From Synaphobranchus kaupii (lineage: Eukaryota; Chordata; Actinopteri; Anguilliformes; Synaphobranchidae), in assembly GCA_029718625.1 (NCBI GenBank), contig CM056383.1, positions 20,623,930-20,687,929 of the forward strand: DNA of 64,000 nt, in the 5' to 3' direction. The position numbers and the translations under genes are program-made. Below are positions 42,242 to 54,395 of this stretch, one piece after another. The notes under the pieces are model-generated. The model ran no database searches and was not told the DNA's origin. It saw nothing but the letters and a program-made list of their open reading frames with translations. The number at the start of each line of letters is the position of its first letter. Positions within the stretch are counted from its first letter, which is position 1.

Positions 42242-45200
42242 TATATGTGCTCCAACTCTTTGCACACTTTGCATTAGCTCCCTTTTTTTTTACCCAGGTA
42301 AGGGTCTGTTTGTATATCTGTAAGTTGTATTTTATTTTATTTTTTTCTCCCCAAAGTTCAGTGAAAACACATGTAATGTATGTGTCAGTGAAGGCATGCA
42401 CTGATTTCAACACTGATATTGCATGTACATTGCATTTATATTTAATTGTTTATCTCATGTATTGCTATTGCTTATAGGCACTACAATAAAAACCACCATT
42501 GCAAAAGCTATAAGACTCTTGTAGTATGCATAAACCCTGTAAGAAAGGCACAGTCAGTTAAAACCTAAATGGATTTTATTACCTGGCAGGAACTCGGCAG
42601 CAACAGTGGTAACACTAGAGGGAGCTCAAGCTCACCTGGGGGGTATACTACAACGGAAGCTTAACGTAGCCAGGGTTTCTTTGCGTTAGCTAACCACCGG
42701 TACTTAATCGGTACTATGAACGTGGTTATCAACTTGCTAAGTGAACACAGGCTTTATTAAATCAAGGTACGTGCGCGTTCCCATAAAAGGGACGGTGTCT
42801 GCAACAACGAGTCTATAGCGGTGCAGCATGGGCTGTACTAGAGCAACGTACTTCTCTCCTGTGGGGAAAAAGACTGATACGGACAGATATAATGGACGGA
42901 TAAGAACATGAAACAATCATATGAGCAAAAAGCAACACCGTTGCCTCCAACAAAGCCAGGAAGGAGCTTTTGCAAAAAAAATAACTTAATAAAATGCTCA
43001 TCGTGTAGCATTTGTTAGGCTAGTTAATACCTTATTCACCTTACCACTCCTAACAAATAAATATATACTCTCAGTATATTGTCATACAGTTTATTTCTAA
43101 TGTGACAACTATACTACTACATTCTAGAGCTCCTAAACTTTAAACTTGATACTGTAGAACCCGCACAGCTAGACCAATGAGGGAATAGCTGGAGGGGAAG
43201 GAGCAATTATGTTATTCCTCTGCTGTTGTGATGTAAACAAAAAGAGTTTAGTGATTTATCCTCCGGTCATGAATAGATTACAAGTACATTTAAGAATATA
43301 CTGGGTCCGTCGCCAAGAGTCAGATATGAATGCGCTGCTCCATATCCCGCTTAAGACAGGCCTGAAACGGATCAGTATGATTCTTATTATTCTCCGTTCG
43401 CAAACGGGGCAATGTTGTCATCACGGATATATCCGACCTGTCGTCCAAATGTCAATATTCTAATGGGAGCATTAGAACACTCACACAGGAGCTGAACAAC
43501 ACATAGAATATATCGATGATCACAAACAGTAAGCGTAACAGTTACAATTGGTTTACTCATAATTATCGAACTTTATATTAAATTATAATTTAGAATTTTA
43601 CTTTAATCATGCGTGAAGCTCAGAGTGGTTACACTCGACTCTTCCTTGTGTGCCACCATTACTCAATATATGCTCCCGGGATTAGCACTATTGCCGAATC
43701 TCAGTTCGGTGGAGAACATAGAGGTTGGGGGTCTGGCCGACACAATACATGTATTATATTTTACATAGATAGTTGCGAGCCCAGGTCAGCGTGCACTCAG
43801 AGGGCTCCTTAAGGCTAATTTGACAAGAACCGACGTAGAACGTCCATGGGCTCTCTTCACGTCAAATTCCCAGAGCCGTGCCTCAACCAATCCTGTTAAT
43901 GACAGACCTCGACCGCCTATTCCCAACTTAAGAACTCCACATACCGTACCACGCCACTGATCAGTTGGTCATTGGTCAGAATTGTTCCCCTGAGTATTCA
44001 GTCGTAACTTAGGCTGAAAAAGGTATAAAAAAGGATTAGAGTCATGGAGGCCACGCAAGTTAAAATAATAAGAATTTATTCACAGGCAGGTAGGTCATTA
44101 TCTTAAAATAATTAGTCAATTACATTATAGAAATTAAGAAAAGAAAACACAGAGTAAATATCTTACCCGGCCTGCTTCAGCTACACACACATACATACAT
44201 AATCTGCACGGTGTGGGAGATCAGTTACGATTCTCCCAGATAGGTTTGTCTCCCTTTCTTTTATGCCAAATCCTGCGTTTGAACCAGGCGGCAGTGCCAT
44301 AAATTAACCTGGAGGTGTGATCGAATCTGGAGTTTAGACCCCCACCTTTAGGGGTTGTTGAATAGGGAGGAAGGAAAAGGAATTGATTACCAGAGAGGAC
44401 ATTCCAGTATTAGTTTTTCCTGAGTTATTGAAACTATGTTTTACTAAACTCCATTTGGTATGAAATGTATCTCATTTGATTCCTTGATTTTACTGGATTA
44501 CATCCATACCAAACAGCTTACCATTAGGATTATTATTGACAGATTAAATATTATTATGTTGCAGTTGTCATGAAAATTCCCTTCTGATGAACCATTTTAC
44601 ATGCAATTCCTGTTACTACTACATAAGAAATAATGTAACAATATAAGAATCACATGTGTAATGTTTGTAAGTTTTACAGGGTCTGTTGACCATGTAAACT
44701 GAATCTTAACCCAGGAGAGAAGGAGGGGGTGCTCACAGAGGTGCCAAACATGAGAGAGGGGAAAAACCACAGATGTATTGTTTTGGCCAGGGGCTTAAGT
44801 GCCCCTAGAACACACAATCACACCCATGACCAAACAGTCCAACTTCCTCTTATCACAGTCCCTTCCAGGTGAGAACATCCTTGAGAACAGATGGGCTGAA
44901 AAACCCAAAGGAAGTCAGAGTTGCATTGTTTTATCACATGGCTCTCTGGTCCTTTGAAGTGTCTTCACACATGGCAGCCTTTCCCACATTGACTCCCCTC
45001 TTACAATACAGCATGTTTAAAATATTAAACGAACATGAAAAAAATTCTCAAATCCAGAAGCTTGAGAAGCAATGCAATAATAATGGTATATAATGTAAGG
45101 AAGACTTCAAATTCAGTAATTAGACTATCAGTTTCCTTTTCAATTTAAAATTTAACTAATTTTGTTGGCTGATAACACGGTCAAATGGAGTCACGTTGAA

Positions 45201-45249
45201 ATTTTATAAATCACTACTTTGTCGTGATTTTTTACGTACGCCACACGTA
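42239..45249. other. Intergenic sequence upstream of chromovirus B
   Basis: No gene supported in about 3 kb. GGGGGTATACTACAACG near 42637 resembles ends of fish DNA transposons, but no partner was found. Short ORFs carry no recognised motifs. Confidence 0.35.
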
Positions 45250-45254
45250 AGATC

Positions 45255-45953
45255 TGTCATGGTTGTGGCTGTCTCCTTTTGTTTCTACCATGGTTTTCCG
45301 TTTGGCGTCGTCTGAAGCTCTATCGGATTTTTTCTTCCTTTGTTCCAGTGTTTGGATCTCTCCGGGTCATTATCTTCGACACCTGTGTTTGGTTTCCGTC
45401 GGCTAAAAATAGAGCTTCACTTCCGCTTTCCGGTGCTTCTAGATTGTTGTGGAGTTATTACTAGATAGCCGGTATTGGTATAGGTAAAAGTCTTTAGCTT
45501 CTGTATCTCTGTTTGGTGTTATACAGAGACACAGCTATTGGTATAAGTTATAGGATTAGAATTTCTGGTTTTCTGTCCTATCGCCCTCTATTCTTTTCTT
45601 TTTGCCTGCAGCCTGTTTATTCTTTGTGCAGCCCCTTAGCCGACTGAGCTGTAGTTACAGGCTTGCTATTTTGTTCGTTTCTTTTCAGTGTTCTCAACCT
45701 CTGATATACGCAGATCAATTAGTGCGTGAGGTTCTTTCTTTTTGTTTGTTTCTCGCTGTTTTAGCGAACTATCGCCTCCGTTTGAGGTTGTTTTGTGTTA
45801 GCCTTGAGCTGGGGAAGTTTTGCTCCCGCTTTTCAGTTTCCTTTCTTCCCTTGGTGCGGTTTAATTCCACTTCTGTGGCGTGTCTTTTAGATACGCTTTC
45901 TGAATCCTTATCTGTCGCGTTTGGTTCTCTATTTTCTAACCTAAAACCTGACA
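45255..45953 (+). repeat. 5' LTR of chromovirus B
   Basis: 699 bp. The TATA position reads CTAAAAATAG (about 45403-45412), whereas the 3' LTR has TATAAAT. The LTR ends CCTGACA, followed by GAATCTAGAAGCC. Confidence 0.93.
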
Positions 45954-45973
45954 GAATCTAGAAGCCTTAAAAC

Positions 45974-46954
45974 ATGGAAGAATCTGCGTCAGATAGGGAT
46001 TATGAACAAACCAGTCAGGGCGCTACGGGGGGTACTACAGAGCAAACACTTATCTCCCTGCAGATTCAACAGGGTCAGCTGTGGGAACAGTTGCATAGCC
46101 AGGGGGAGTGCCTCCAACGCTTAACAGAGAGCCTGCACAGACTTTCTGTGGCAAGTAACCCTCCTCCAGTTGCACAAGCACCCACACCTCCCATACCCGC
46201 TCCACGTACCATAAAAGAGCCAAAATTACAGTTACCGGATCGCTATGGTGGGGAATCGGGTAAATGCCGGCCATTTTTAACTCAGTGTCTGATATTTTTT
46301 CAGGCACAACCCTCTCGTTTCTCCACACCAGAATCCCGGGTAGCATTTATTTTGTCCTTATTAAATGGCCAGGCTCTTGCGTGGGCGGATCCTCTTATTC
46401 GAGCTAATGCTTCTGTCATTCGGGATCCAGTGCAACTTATGGAGGAAATGCAACTGGTTTTCGATCACGAGGTTTCAGGGGAGGAGGCGGCAAGGAGACT
46501 CACCAGCTTACGTCAAGGCACTAAGACTGTAGCTGAGTTCTCCATTACATTTTGAGCGCTAGCCGGGGAGACGGGATGGTCAGACGGCCCGTTAAAATCC
46601 CTCTTTCTTCAAGCATTATCCAGTTCCATCAAAGATGCGTTGGCTATGCTAGAACCACCCCCTACACTAAATAAATTAATAACTTCTGCAATACGTCTCG
46701 ATAACCGGATTAGAGAACGTGAACGTGCGATTAAAGGTCAGTCGCCCCGTTTAAGGTCCGTGTTAAGAGACATTCCGCCTACTGTGCCCACATATCTCTC
46801 CGTTGATCAGGAGGAGCCTATGCAGGTGGATGGCTCGTCCCTCCATCAAAGTAGGAGAGCGAGACCGCGGAAGTACTGGTGCCAGCATTGTAAGCGTAGT
46901 GGTCATACTAAGGATCGCTGCTACAAGTTGGTGGGAAACGAGGGGTCTCACTAG
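45974..46954 (+). pseudogene. gag: Gag of chromovirus B (nonsense and frameshift)
   Basis: The ATG at 45974 gives MEESASDRDYEQTSQGATGG. The frame is open to a TGA at 46553-46555, where copy A has CGA (a CpG transition), and continues in the same frame to 46954. The zinc knuckle CQHCKRSGHTKDRC is intact. After it a one-base deletion (a G-run shortened relative to copy A) shifts the frame and ends at 46954. Gag would be truncated before the zinc knuckle. Confidence 0.85.
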
Positions 46955-47250
46955 GGCGGCCGGGGTCCCCAGTGAGACAAGATTGTATTAACTCCCGGAC
47001 CCTCATACCTGTCCGACTGTTTTGGGAGGGACGTTCGGCAAACGTTACTGCTTTTATTGATTCAGGGGCTGTGGAGTCTTTTATTGACGCTAAATGGGCT
47101 AGGAATTTACAAATCCCTACCAATCCCCTAATAAGTCCTCGCCAAGTTACTGCCCTGGATGGTCGTCCTTTGGGTTCTGGACTCATTAAACAAAAAATGA
47201 ATCCAATTGAGATGCGCATTCCTCTCCAGGGGCACTTGGAGAGAATATAA
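46955..47250 (+). pseudogene. pro: Protease of chromovirus B
   Basis: Aspartic protease with the catalytic motif IDSGAVESFIDAKW, in the frame after the gag frameshift. It ends with a TAA at 47248-47250 just before a T-run, in the region where copy A also breaks. The protease is in frame with the following RT apart from that stop. Confidence 0.8.
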
Positions 47251-48615
47251 TTTTTTTTATTCAACTCTCCGTCATATCCTTTAGTGCTGGGACATTCATG
47301 GTTAGGGCTCCATAACCCGCATATCTGTTGGGGTAGTAATAGGAATCCTATTCGTCAGTGGGGTTCCCACTGTTTAGCGCATTGTTATCCTGTCATTTAC
47401 CCTGTTCCAAGCGCCACCTTTGATCTGTCCGAACCTAATTCCGAGAGTGATTCTGAGGAGGCAGAATCTTATCCGGATCGAGATACTTCCTCCTCCCTCG
47501 CGGGGAGTGGTGAGGAGAGTCTCTCTTGGGATCCCTTTGCTGAGGGGCTTCTCACAGAGGAAGACGAACATTCCATCTCCGATTTCGAGTGGGATAGCTC
47601 GTCTGACAGATCTTCCGGTACTCCGGAGGTGGTAGGGGCGCTTGAGTTTAATCTACCCGCGGGTGTGCCTATCGAGTATTCAGACATCGCGGAGGTTTTT
47701 AGTAAACAGCATGCTGCCAAATTACCACCTCACAGACCATACGATTGTGCCATTGAGCTGTACCCTGGCACTATCCCTCCCAGAGGCTCATTGTATGCCT
47801 TGTCATCTCCTGAGAGCGCTGCTATGAGGCAGTACATTGAGGAGTCCTTAGCCAATGGATTTATCACGCCGTCCACGTCACCCGCCGGTGCGGGGTTTTT
47901 TTTTGTTAAAAAGAAAGACGGAGGGCTAAGACCCTGTATAGATTACCGGGGCCTCAATGCTATTACCATTAAGAACAGGTACCCTCTTCCCCTCATGAAT
48001 TCCGCATTTGAGCCTTTACAGGGGGCGTCGGTTTTTAGTAAACTCGCTCTATGTAGCGCATACAATCTCGTGCGCATTTGTGAGGGGGATGAGTGGAAGA
48101 CCGCTTTTAACACGCATCACGGACACTACGAATACCGGGTGATGCCGTTCGGTCTCACTAGCGCCCCCTCTGTTTTTCAGGCGCTAGTGAACGATGTCTT
48201 GAGAGAGATGCTGGAGAGATTCGTCTTCGTTTACTTAGACGATATTTAAATTTTTTCTCCGGATCTTCCCTCTCACATCATACACGTTAGACAGGTGTTG
48301 GAGGCACTTCTTAAGGCCCAACTATTTGTTAAGGCTGAAAAGTGTTCTTTCCAGTCCAGTTCCATCTCCTTTTTAGGCTTTATTGTTGCTGACGGTAAAG
48401 TCCTGATGGATCCAAGGAAGATTTCAGCGGTTAAGAATTGGCCCACTCCTACTTCTGTGAAGCAGGTGCAGCGCTTCTTGGGCTTCGCAAATTTTTATAG
48501 GAGATTTATCCACAATTTTAGCTCAGTAGCGGCTCCTATCACAGCCCTCACAAAAAAAAAAAGCATTTCCTGCTCGGTTTCAGTGGAACCCCAGGGCGGA
48601 GACCGCTTTTACTGA
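47251..48615 (+). pseudogene. pol: Reverse transcriptase of chromovirus B (disabled)
   Basis: Acidic linker, then [55 protein letters not shown]. The motif A catalytic Asp is Ala (GCT at 48046-48048). After YLDDI comes a TAA (48247-48249), and the frame continues with [20 protein letters not shown] to a frameshift in an A-run (48551-48562). The RT is thus triply hit. The YLDD box itself is intact, unlike copy A. Confidence 0.85.
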
Positions 48616-50458
48616 ACTAAAAAGGAGGTTCTGCTGCGAGCCCATTCTTGCTACTCCCAATCCCTCCCTTCCCTTTGTGGTGGAGGTCGACGCTTCGGAG
48701 CTGGGGGTTGGGGCCATTCTGTCTCAGCATTCTCCGGTGGACCGCAAGTTACACCCATGTGCATATTTTTCTCGTAGCCTTACACCTGCCGAGAGAAACT
48801 ACGACATCGGTGATCTTGAACTGTTGGCGGTCAAATTGGCGCTGGAGGAGTGGCGTCATTGGCTGGAGGGAGCTGAGCACCCTTTTACAGTCTGGACTGA
48901 CCATAAGAATCTGCAGTATATCCAACAGGCCAAAACGCGCAATTCGCGACAAGCCCGTTGGGCCTTGTTTTTTACCAGATTCAATTTTATCCTTACCTAT
49001 CGCCCCGGGTCAAAAGATATTAAACCTGATGCGTTATCACGCATTTATGACCGGTCGGATAAGGAGTCACGTCCCAAATCTGTGGTCCCTAGTTCTCACA
49101 TTGTGGCTCCTGTTATGTGGGCCATTGAGGCGGCTGTGCAGAAGGCTCTGCGTTCCGATCCCGGTCCAGGGGGGGTTCCGCCCCACTGCTTGTTTGTTCC
49201 CTCTCGATTGAGGTCTCGTGTCCTTCAGTGGGGTCACACTTCCCAGTTAGTGGCCCATCCGGGCGTACACCGGACAAAGGAGTTTGTCTCGCGTCGGTTT
49301 TGGTGGCCGAAGCTCGAGAGTGATGTGCGGGAGTTTGTCGCGGCATGTGCTATTTGCGCCCGTAATAAGGGTTCACGGCTTTCCCCTTCGGGTCTCTTGC
49401 GCCCCCTGTCCATTCCCAGGCGCCCCTGGAGTCACATCGCCCTCGACTTCGTTACAGGCCTGCCACCTTCGCATGGGAATACGGTCATCTTAGTTAAGTT
49501 GACCGTTTTTTCCAAAGCAGCTCATTTTGTCGCTCTGCCTAAACTGCCATCGGCACCTGAGACGGCCCAGCTAATGATAGACCATGTGTTTAGGGTGCAC
49601 GGCCTACCTCTGGACGTGGTGTCGGATCGCGGCCCCCAATTCACCGCTAGATTCTGGCGTTCATTTTGTGCTCTGTTGGGGGCATCTGTCAGTCTTTCTT
49701 CCGGCTTTCACCCGGAGACTAACGGTCAGACAGAGCGCACCAATCGGCGTATGGAGAGTACTCTCCGGTGTCTGGCCGCGTCCAATCCTAGCTCCTGGAG
49801 TCGCTTTCTCGCCTGGGCCGAATACGCGCATAATACCCTGCGCAACGCGTCCACGGGAATCTCTCCTTTTGAGGCTCAGTTGGGATACCTACCTCCCTTG
49901 TTTCCTGAGCTGGAGAGAGATGCGGAGGTACCCTCCGCCGGCTTCTTCGTGCGCAGGTGTCGAGCGGTCTGGAAGCGCGTACGCGCTTCGGCTAAACAGA
50001 AGGTGGTGGCTGACAGGCACCGCCGTCCGGCTCCCTCCTACCGGGTGGGGCAACGGGTGTGGCTTTCCACACGGGACCTGCCATTGCGAGTTGAGTCCCG
50101 CAAACTCGCGCCTCGATTTGTGGGCCCCTTTAAGATCGTGCGGAAACTCAACCCGGTCACAGTACGTCTTCAGTTACCATCTTCCATGCGCATCCACCCT
50201 ACCTTTCATGTCTCGCGTTTGAAACCGGTGCTCGTGAGAGCTCTCGCTCCGGCTGACAAACCGCCTCCTCCCCCTCGATTCTTGGAGGGAGGTACGGTGT
50301 ACACCGTTCGGCGCATTTTGGCCGAGAGACGTGTGGGCAGAGGGTACCAGTTCCTGGTGGACTGGGAGGGTTATGGTCCCGAGGAGCGTTGTTGGGTTTC
50401 GTCCAAGAATATTTTGGACCCCGCTCTCATTAGGGACTTCCAAGACAGCAAAGCTTAG
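48616..50458 (+). CDS. pol: RNase H-integrase-chromodomain of chromovirus B
   Basis: Uninterrupted frame of about 600 codons following the A-run frameshift; as a separate ORF the first usable start is at 48677. RNase H motifs: [34 protein letters not shown] (catalytic Asp present, unlike copy A). Integrase: zinc-binding [12 protein letters not shown] and CAICARNK; core [31 protein letters not shown] giving the D, D, E set. Then the GPF module (RFVGPFKIV) and a chromodomain ([29 protein letters not shown]). One segment reads [12 protein letters not shown] where copy A reads [12 protein letters not shown], a local change. It lacks its own promoter or RT, so it would only be made as part of a polyprotein. 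Confidence 0.85.
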
Positions 50459-50482
50459 GGATCGTCTGGAACCGTCCCTTAG

Positions 50483-50493
50483 TTGGGGGGTAC
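50483..50493 (+). promoter_or_regulatory. Polypurine tract of chromovirus B
   Basis: TTGGGGGGTAC directly before the 3' LTR at 50494. The same string type, a G-run ending GTAC, occurs in the minus-strand LTR element at 13176-13193. Confidence 0.75.
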
Positions 50494-51187
50494 TGTCATG
50501 GTTGTGGCTGTCACCTTTTGTTTCTACCATGGTTTTCCGTTTGGCGTCGTCTGAAGCTCTATCGGATTTTTTCTTCCTCCGTTCCAGTGTTTGGATCTCT
50601 CCGGGTCATTATCTTCGACACCTGTGTTTCGTTTCCGTCGGCTATAAATAGAGCTTCACTTCCGCTTTCCGGTGCTTCTAGATTGTTGTGGAGTTATTAC
50701 TAGATAGCCGGTATTGGTATAGGTAAAAGTCTTTAGCTTCTGTATCTCTGTTTGGTGTTATACAGAGACACAGCTATTGGTATAAGTTATAGGATTAGAA
50801 TTTCTGGTTTTCTGTCCTATCGCCCTCTATTCTTTTCTTTTTGCCTGCAGCCTGTTTATTCTTTGTGCAGCTCCTTAGCCGACTGAGCTGTAGTTACAGG
50901 CTTGCTATTTTGTTCGTTTCTTTTCAGTGTTCTCAACCTCTGATATACGCAGATCAATTAGTGCGTGAGGTTCTTTCTTTTTGTTTGTTTCTCGCTGTTT
51001 TAGCGAACTATCGCCTCCGTTTGAGGTTGTTTTGTGTTAGCCTTGAGCTGGGGAAGTTTTGCTCCCGCTTTTCAGTTTCCTTTCTTCCCTTGGTGCGGTT
51101 TAATTCCACTTCTGTGGCGTGTCTTTTAGATACGCTTTCTGAATCCTTATCTGTTGCGTTCTCTATTTTCTAACCTAAAACCTGACA
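50494..51187 (+). repeat. 3' LTR of chromovirus B
   Basis: 694 bp with TATAAAT at 50643-50649 and the end CCTGACA. AGATC follows. Confidence 0.93.
50643..50649 (+). promoter_or_regulatory. TATA box in the 3' LTR of chromovirus B
   Basis: TATAAAT in GGCTATAAATAGAGC. The 5' LTR has lost it by one T-to-A change. Confidence 0.6.
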
Positions 51188-51192
51188 AGATC

Positions 51193-54100
51193 AAATTTGA
51201 TCGAAAGTACTTTTTATAAATGAGGCCGTTTTGTTAGCTTAACTATATATGCGTGCCTGCTGTACCATTTGTGGAACGTGCGCCTTTCTCCTTAGTTACG
51301 GCGCAAGCCCAGTTCACTTAGTTACAGTGCGAACTTATTTCAATGACAGTACAGCAATGAGAAAAGTGGCTAGCTGCTGTGTTTCGGCCCTTGCTCTATC
51401 CTGCCGTTGAGAACATTTCCTTTCAGAGTACTTGTGTGTCCATGTCCCGGGTTAAGTTAAATTGATGTACATGACCTGATTTATGCTTAAGTGGAGGTCG
51501 TTCTTTATATCCCTAGATTTCCTTAGTTAGCCGATTAGCCCTCACTTCGGTATTTACATAGGTTCAATACACGGTTTTACTAAAGTGTGTTGGAATTGTT
51601 TCCAGGCTTTTTACAGAGTTCTCATCTCAATGCTAGCTGTCATTAACGTTACCATTTAAATAAAAGGCAGCTGGTAATATTATGCATCCATATGAAGCGT
51701 TCAATGCGCAATTAAGCAGACCGAATTTAAAGGTGAAATTGCCGACTCGGGAGTGTAGTATGTATGTAGCCTGCGTATATTTAGCTGAATTAACAACATA
51801 ACACCGCAGCATTTGGCATTTATTGTGCTATTTCAGACTGTTGAGACTGTATCAGACATTATTAAGGGATTAGCGTAGCTGCACCTAATCTCGCCACCTG
51901 ATCCCAAACTCGCCACTCCACTGGAGGCGCTATTTCCGTATCCATCATGGCGTTACACACTGAACTCCATTCAAAAACGTAAGGTCTTTCTGAAGCTGAA
52001 ACATTTAACTGTAAGATCTGTGGATTTCATGATGATTGACTTACTTTTGATGTTATGAGAGATATGTAATTCTATAGATCACGTTGATCTTAATGAAAAT
52101 CATTATAATTCCATTGGCGATAGAAATTTAATATGAGGCGACACAAACAATGTTCGCGGTTTCCTGTCTCCTCAGAAAACAAACGGCTGTGTCACAGAAC
52201 TATATACGAACTAGAAAGGCAACTGCCTTCTCAAAATGGCACCGTTTCCACGGCCCAAAGTTTTTTCTCTGATTGACCAACGTGACCTGTCACGAGAAGG
52301 TGGTCAATTTGTCCCTTTTGCAGAGAGTAACCACGACCAGAGCCACCGCGAAGTGGGTTTTGTGAGAACAATAGATGTTATGTGAAAATCAAAACGATAA
52401 ATACATTGAAAAATTATTGAATACGTCTATGCTATGATTACATTCACATACTTAAATAATGATGGCTGTTTATTTACCGTCAGTGGTATTGCAGTCGGTG
52501 ATCGCAACCGCTTTTTCAAGCTTTCCGTGAACCAGCGGTCCTTGCCCGGCTAATAATCGCGTGAAGTGTTGCCTGAATGATGTCGAAGGCTAACGTAGAG
52601 ACTTGTTAAAATCGCCTCACAGCCTAACGTTACTGCAAATTCATATAAATGAGCCGCGAATAGTTAACGTTACGAAAAATGTTTAATATCTATGTTGTTA
52701 GCTAACTACATTATTAACAAGCTGTTTGGTTAGCGTTAACTATAACGTTACTCGTTGTTATGTTGTTCGACAACCCGCTCTCACGCTTTTTCGTGCTCAT
52801 AGTCGCAACGATTAATCTATTGAATCGTCACCCGGAGCACGATTGTCAACCGTGGTGTCAGGTCCAACCCAGTTCGTTTTCAATGCGATTGACTGGTAGG
52901 CTAAATGTGTCAAACACTGTTGTAAGTTTTGCCCGAAATACTATGATTTGTACAGTTATTTGCCGTTATTCGCATAGTTTTGATATGGAGTTGATAGTGC
53001 AAAGACTTTTATTGCAGTTGGCAAATAAAATATTAACAGGTACTGACAGACAATAACAGATCAAAAACGTGGCATCATAGGCTTTAAGTTTACAAAGCAC
53101 TTATCCAAAATGTTCTCTTTTCTCGTCTGATTTTTCACATACTGACAGAACCCAGGCATGGTGCTGTCCAAACAATGCTATCACATATTTTTATAACTCT
53201 AGAGATGTATACCTTGCCAAAAATCACTATGAGCATTATTCCCCTCAGATGGTACCGACCAACCCTACTGGTTCACAGATTACTAGGTGTACGAATTATA
53301 TATTATAATTTTTGAAAAAAATTATACCTAACACATAAAAGAGAAAACCTCTGTATCTCTCTGTATGTCTGGTGCACAGCAGCCAGCAGGTGGCACGCAA
53401 TGTGCGCACACACACGCACGCACGCATTAATTGGGTATAGGGCCGACTAAATGGCCAATTAGTGATTGTGTGCTCCAACGGGTATCAGAACTAGTTCATC
53501 TGATTATCAACTCATCACCCATGGTAAGGATAAGCCACAAATCACCTGTGGAGACTGCCACCTACAAGTTCATAACGGTGTCATCTTCAGAGATATATGT
53601 AGGAAACTTCATCCGTAAACAGAGGGATATTGAGGCTACAACATTATATAATCCTGACCATGTAGGACTATTCAGGAGGTTTGGTGGAGGGGCTTAAGCG
53701 CTTCAAAAACAGCATGTTATCTAACCCTAACCCTCGAATGACAACAATCCAGATGTATTTGGTAGGTAAAATAAGGTATACACTTGCGCAAATCCAAACG
53801 TATGACTGTGATTAGGAAAAACATCAATACCATGAAGGATTTTTCCCACCAAATAAGCAAACAATCAAAAGACTTGATTTTATCGAGACTGGAGTCTCAA
53901 AGGGTCTCAGAAACTACACCTCAAAGAGGCTGTAGCCAGAGGTGAAAATTTAACTTTGTCCTAGGACAAAACTAAAGACATTTTTGGAAAGGCCTTGACC
54001 TGGAGAGTAACATATGTCAATTATTTTGCCCTGACACCCCAGGGGACTCAGTAGCGCCCCCCCTAGCAGGGCAAAACTGGCCAAACTTCAAATGCTTCTA

Positions 54101-54395
54101 ATTCTGGAACCAATAAACATATCGGGTAGATATTTAACAGGATGATTAACTAACTAGTCTTTCATAAATAGTGTCAGAGCCAGCCTTCAAGCTCTAACAG
54201 AAGGGCCTGAATAAAACGTTTGATGCTTAATCATTTGATACTTTGATGATTGAATTAGATGATCAATTGGGATTTTAACTGATTCTATATTGAACATAAA
54301 TTTTAAGCCCCAGGTCAATAGGATTTGTATTTTTTTAGTTATTGGTATTAATAGTTTAGAACTACAATTCCCCCCAAAAACCTGAGAGCTCTACG
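51193..54395. other. Intergenic sequence
   Basis: No gene supported in about 3.2 kb. Contains an inverted-repeat arm at 51871-51916 (see its own entry), numerous TAACGTTA words, and a CACACACGCACGCACGC patch near 53408. Confidence 0.35.
51871..51916. repeat. Left arm of a 9.6-kb-spaced inverted repeat
   Basis: The 27 bases starting TAGCGTAGCTGCACC (51871-51897) match the reverse complement of 61444-61470 at 26 of 27. CCCAAACTCGCCAC (51903-51916) matches the complement of 61210-61223 exactly. They are either ends of one large element or two copies of one small repeat in opposite orientation. Confidence 0.6.

Larger units (their letters stand above)
45250..51192 (+). mobile_element. Chromovirus B (Ty3/gypsy LTR retrotransposon)
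   Basis: LTRs 45255-45953 and 50494-51187, both TGTCATGG...CCTGACA, flanked by perfect AGATC duplications (45250-45254 and 51188-51192). The interior holds gag, protease, RT, RNase H, integrase and chromodomain, related to copy A throughout. The LTRs differ by about seven substitutions and one 5-bp indel in about 694 bp, so roughly 1%. Coding lesions are several (see gag and pol), yet the RNase H-integrase-chromodomain part is uninterrupted. Confidence 0.95.

Noticed and set aside
42132..42477. ORFs across the CA microsatellite
   Set aside because: Dipeptide repeats (HT, VC) are a product of the CA tract.
52760..53056. 98-codon ORF
   Set aside because: No motif and no supporting context.
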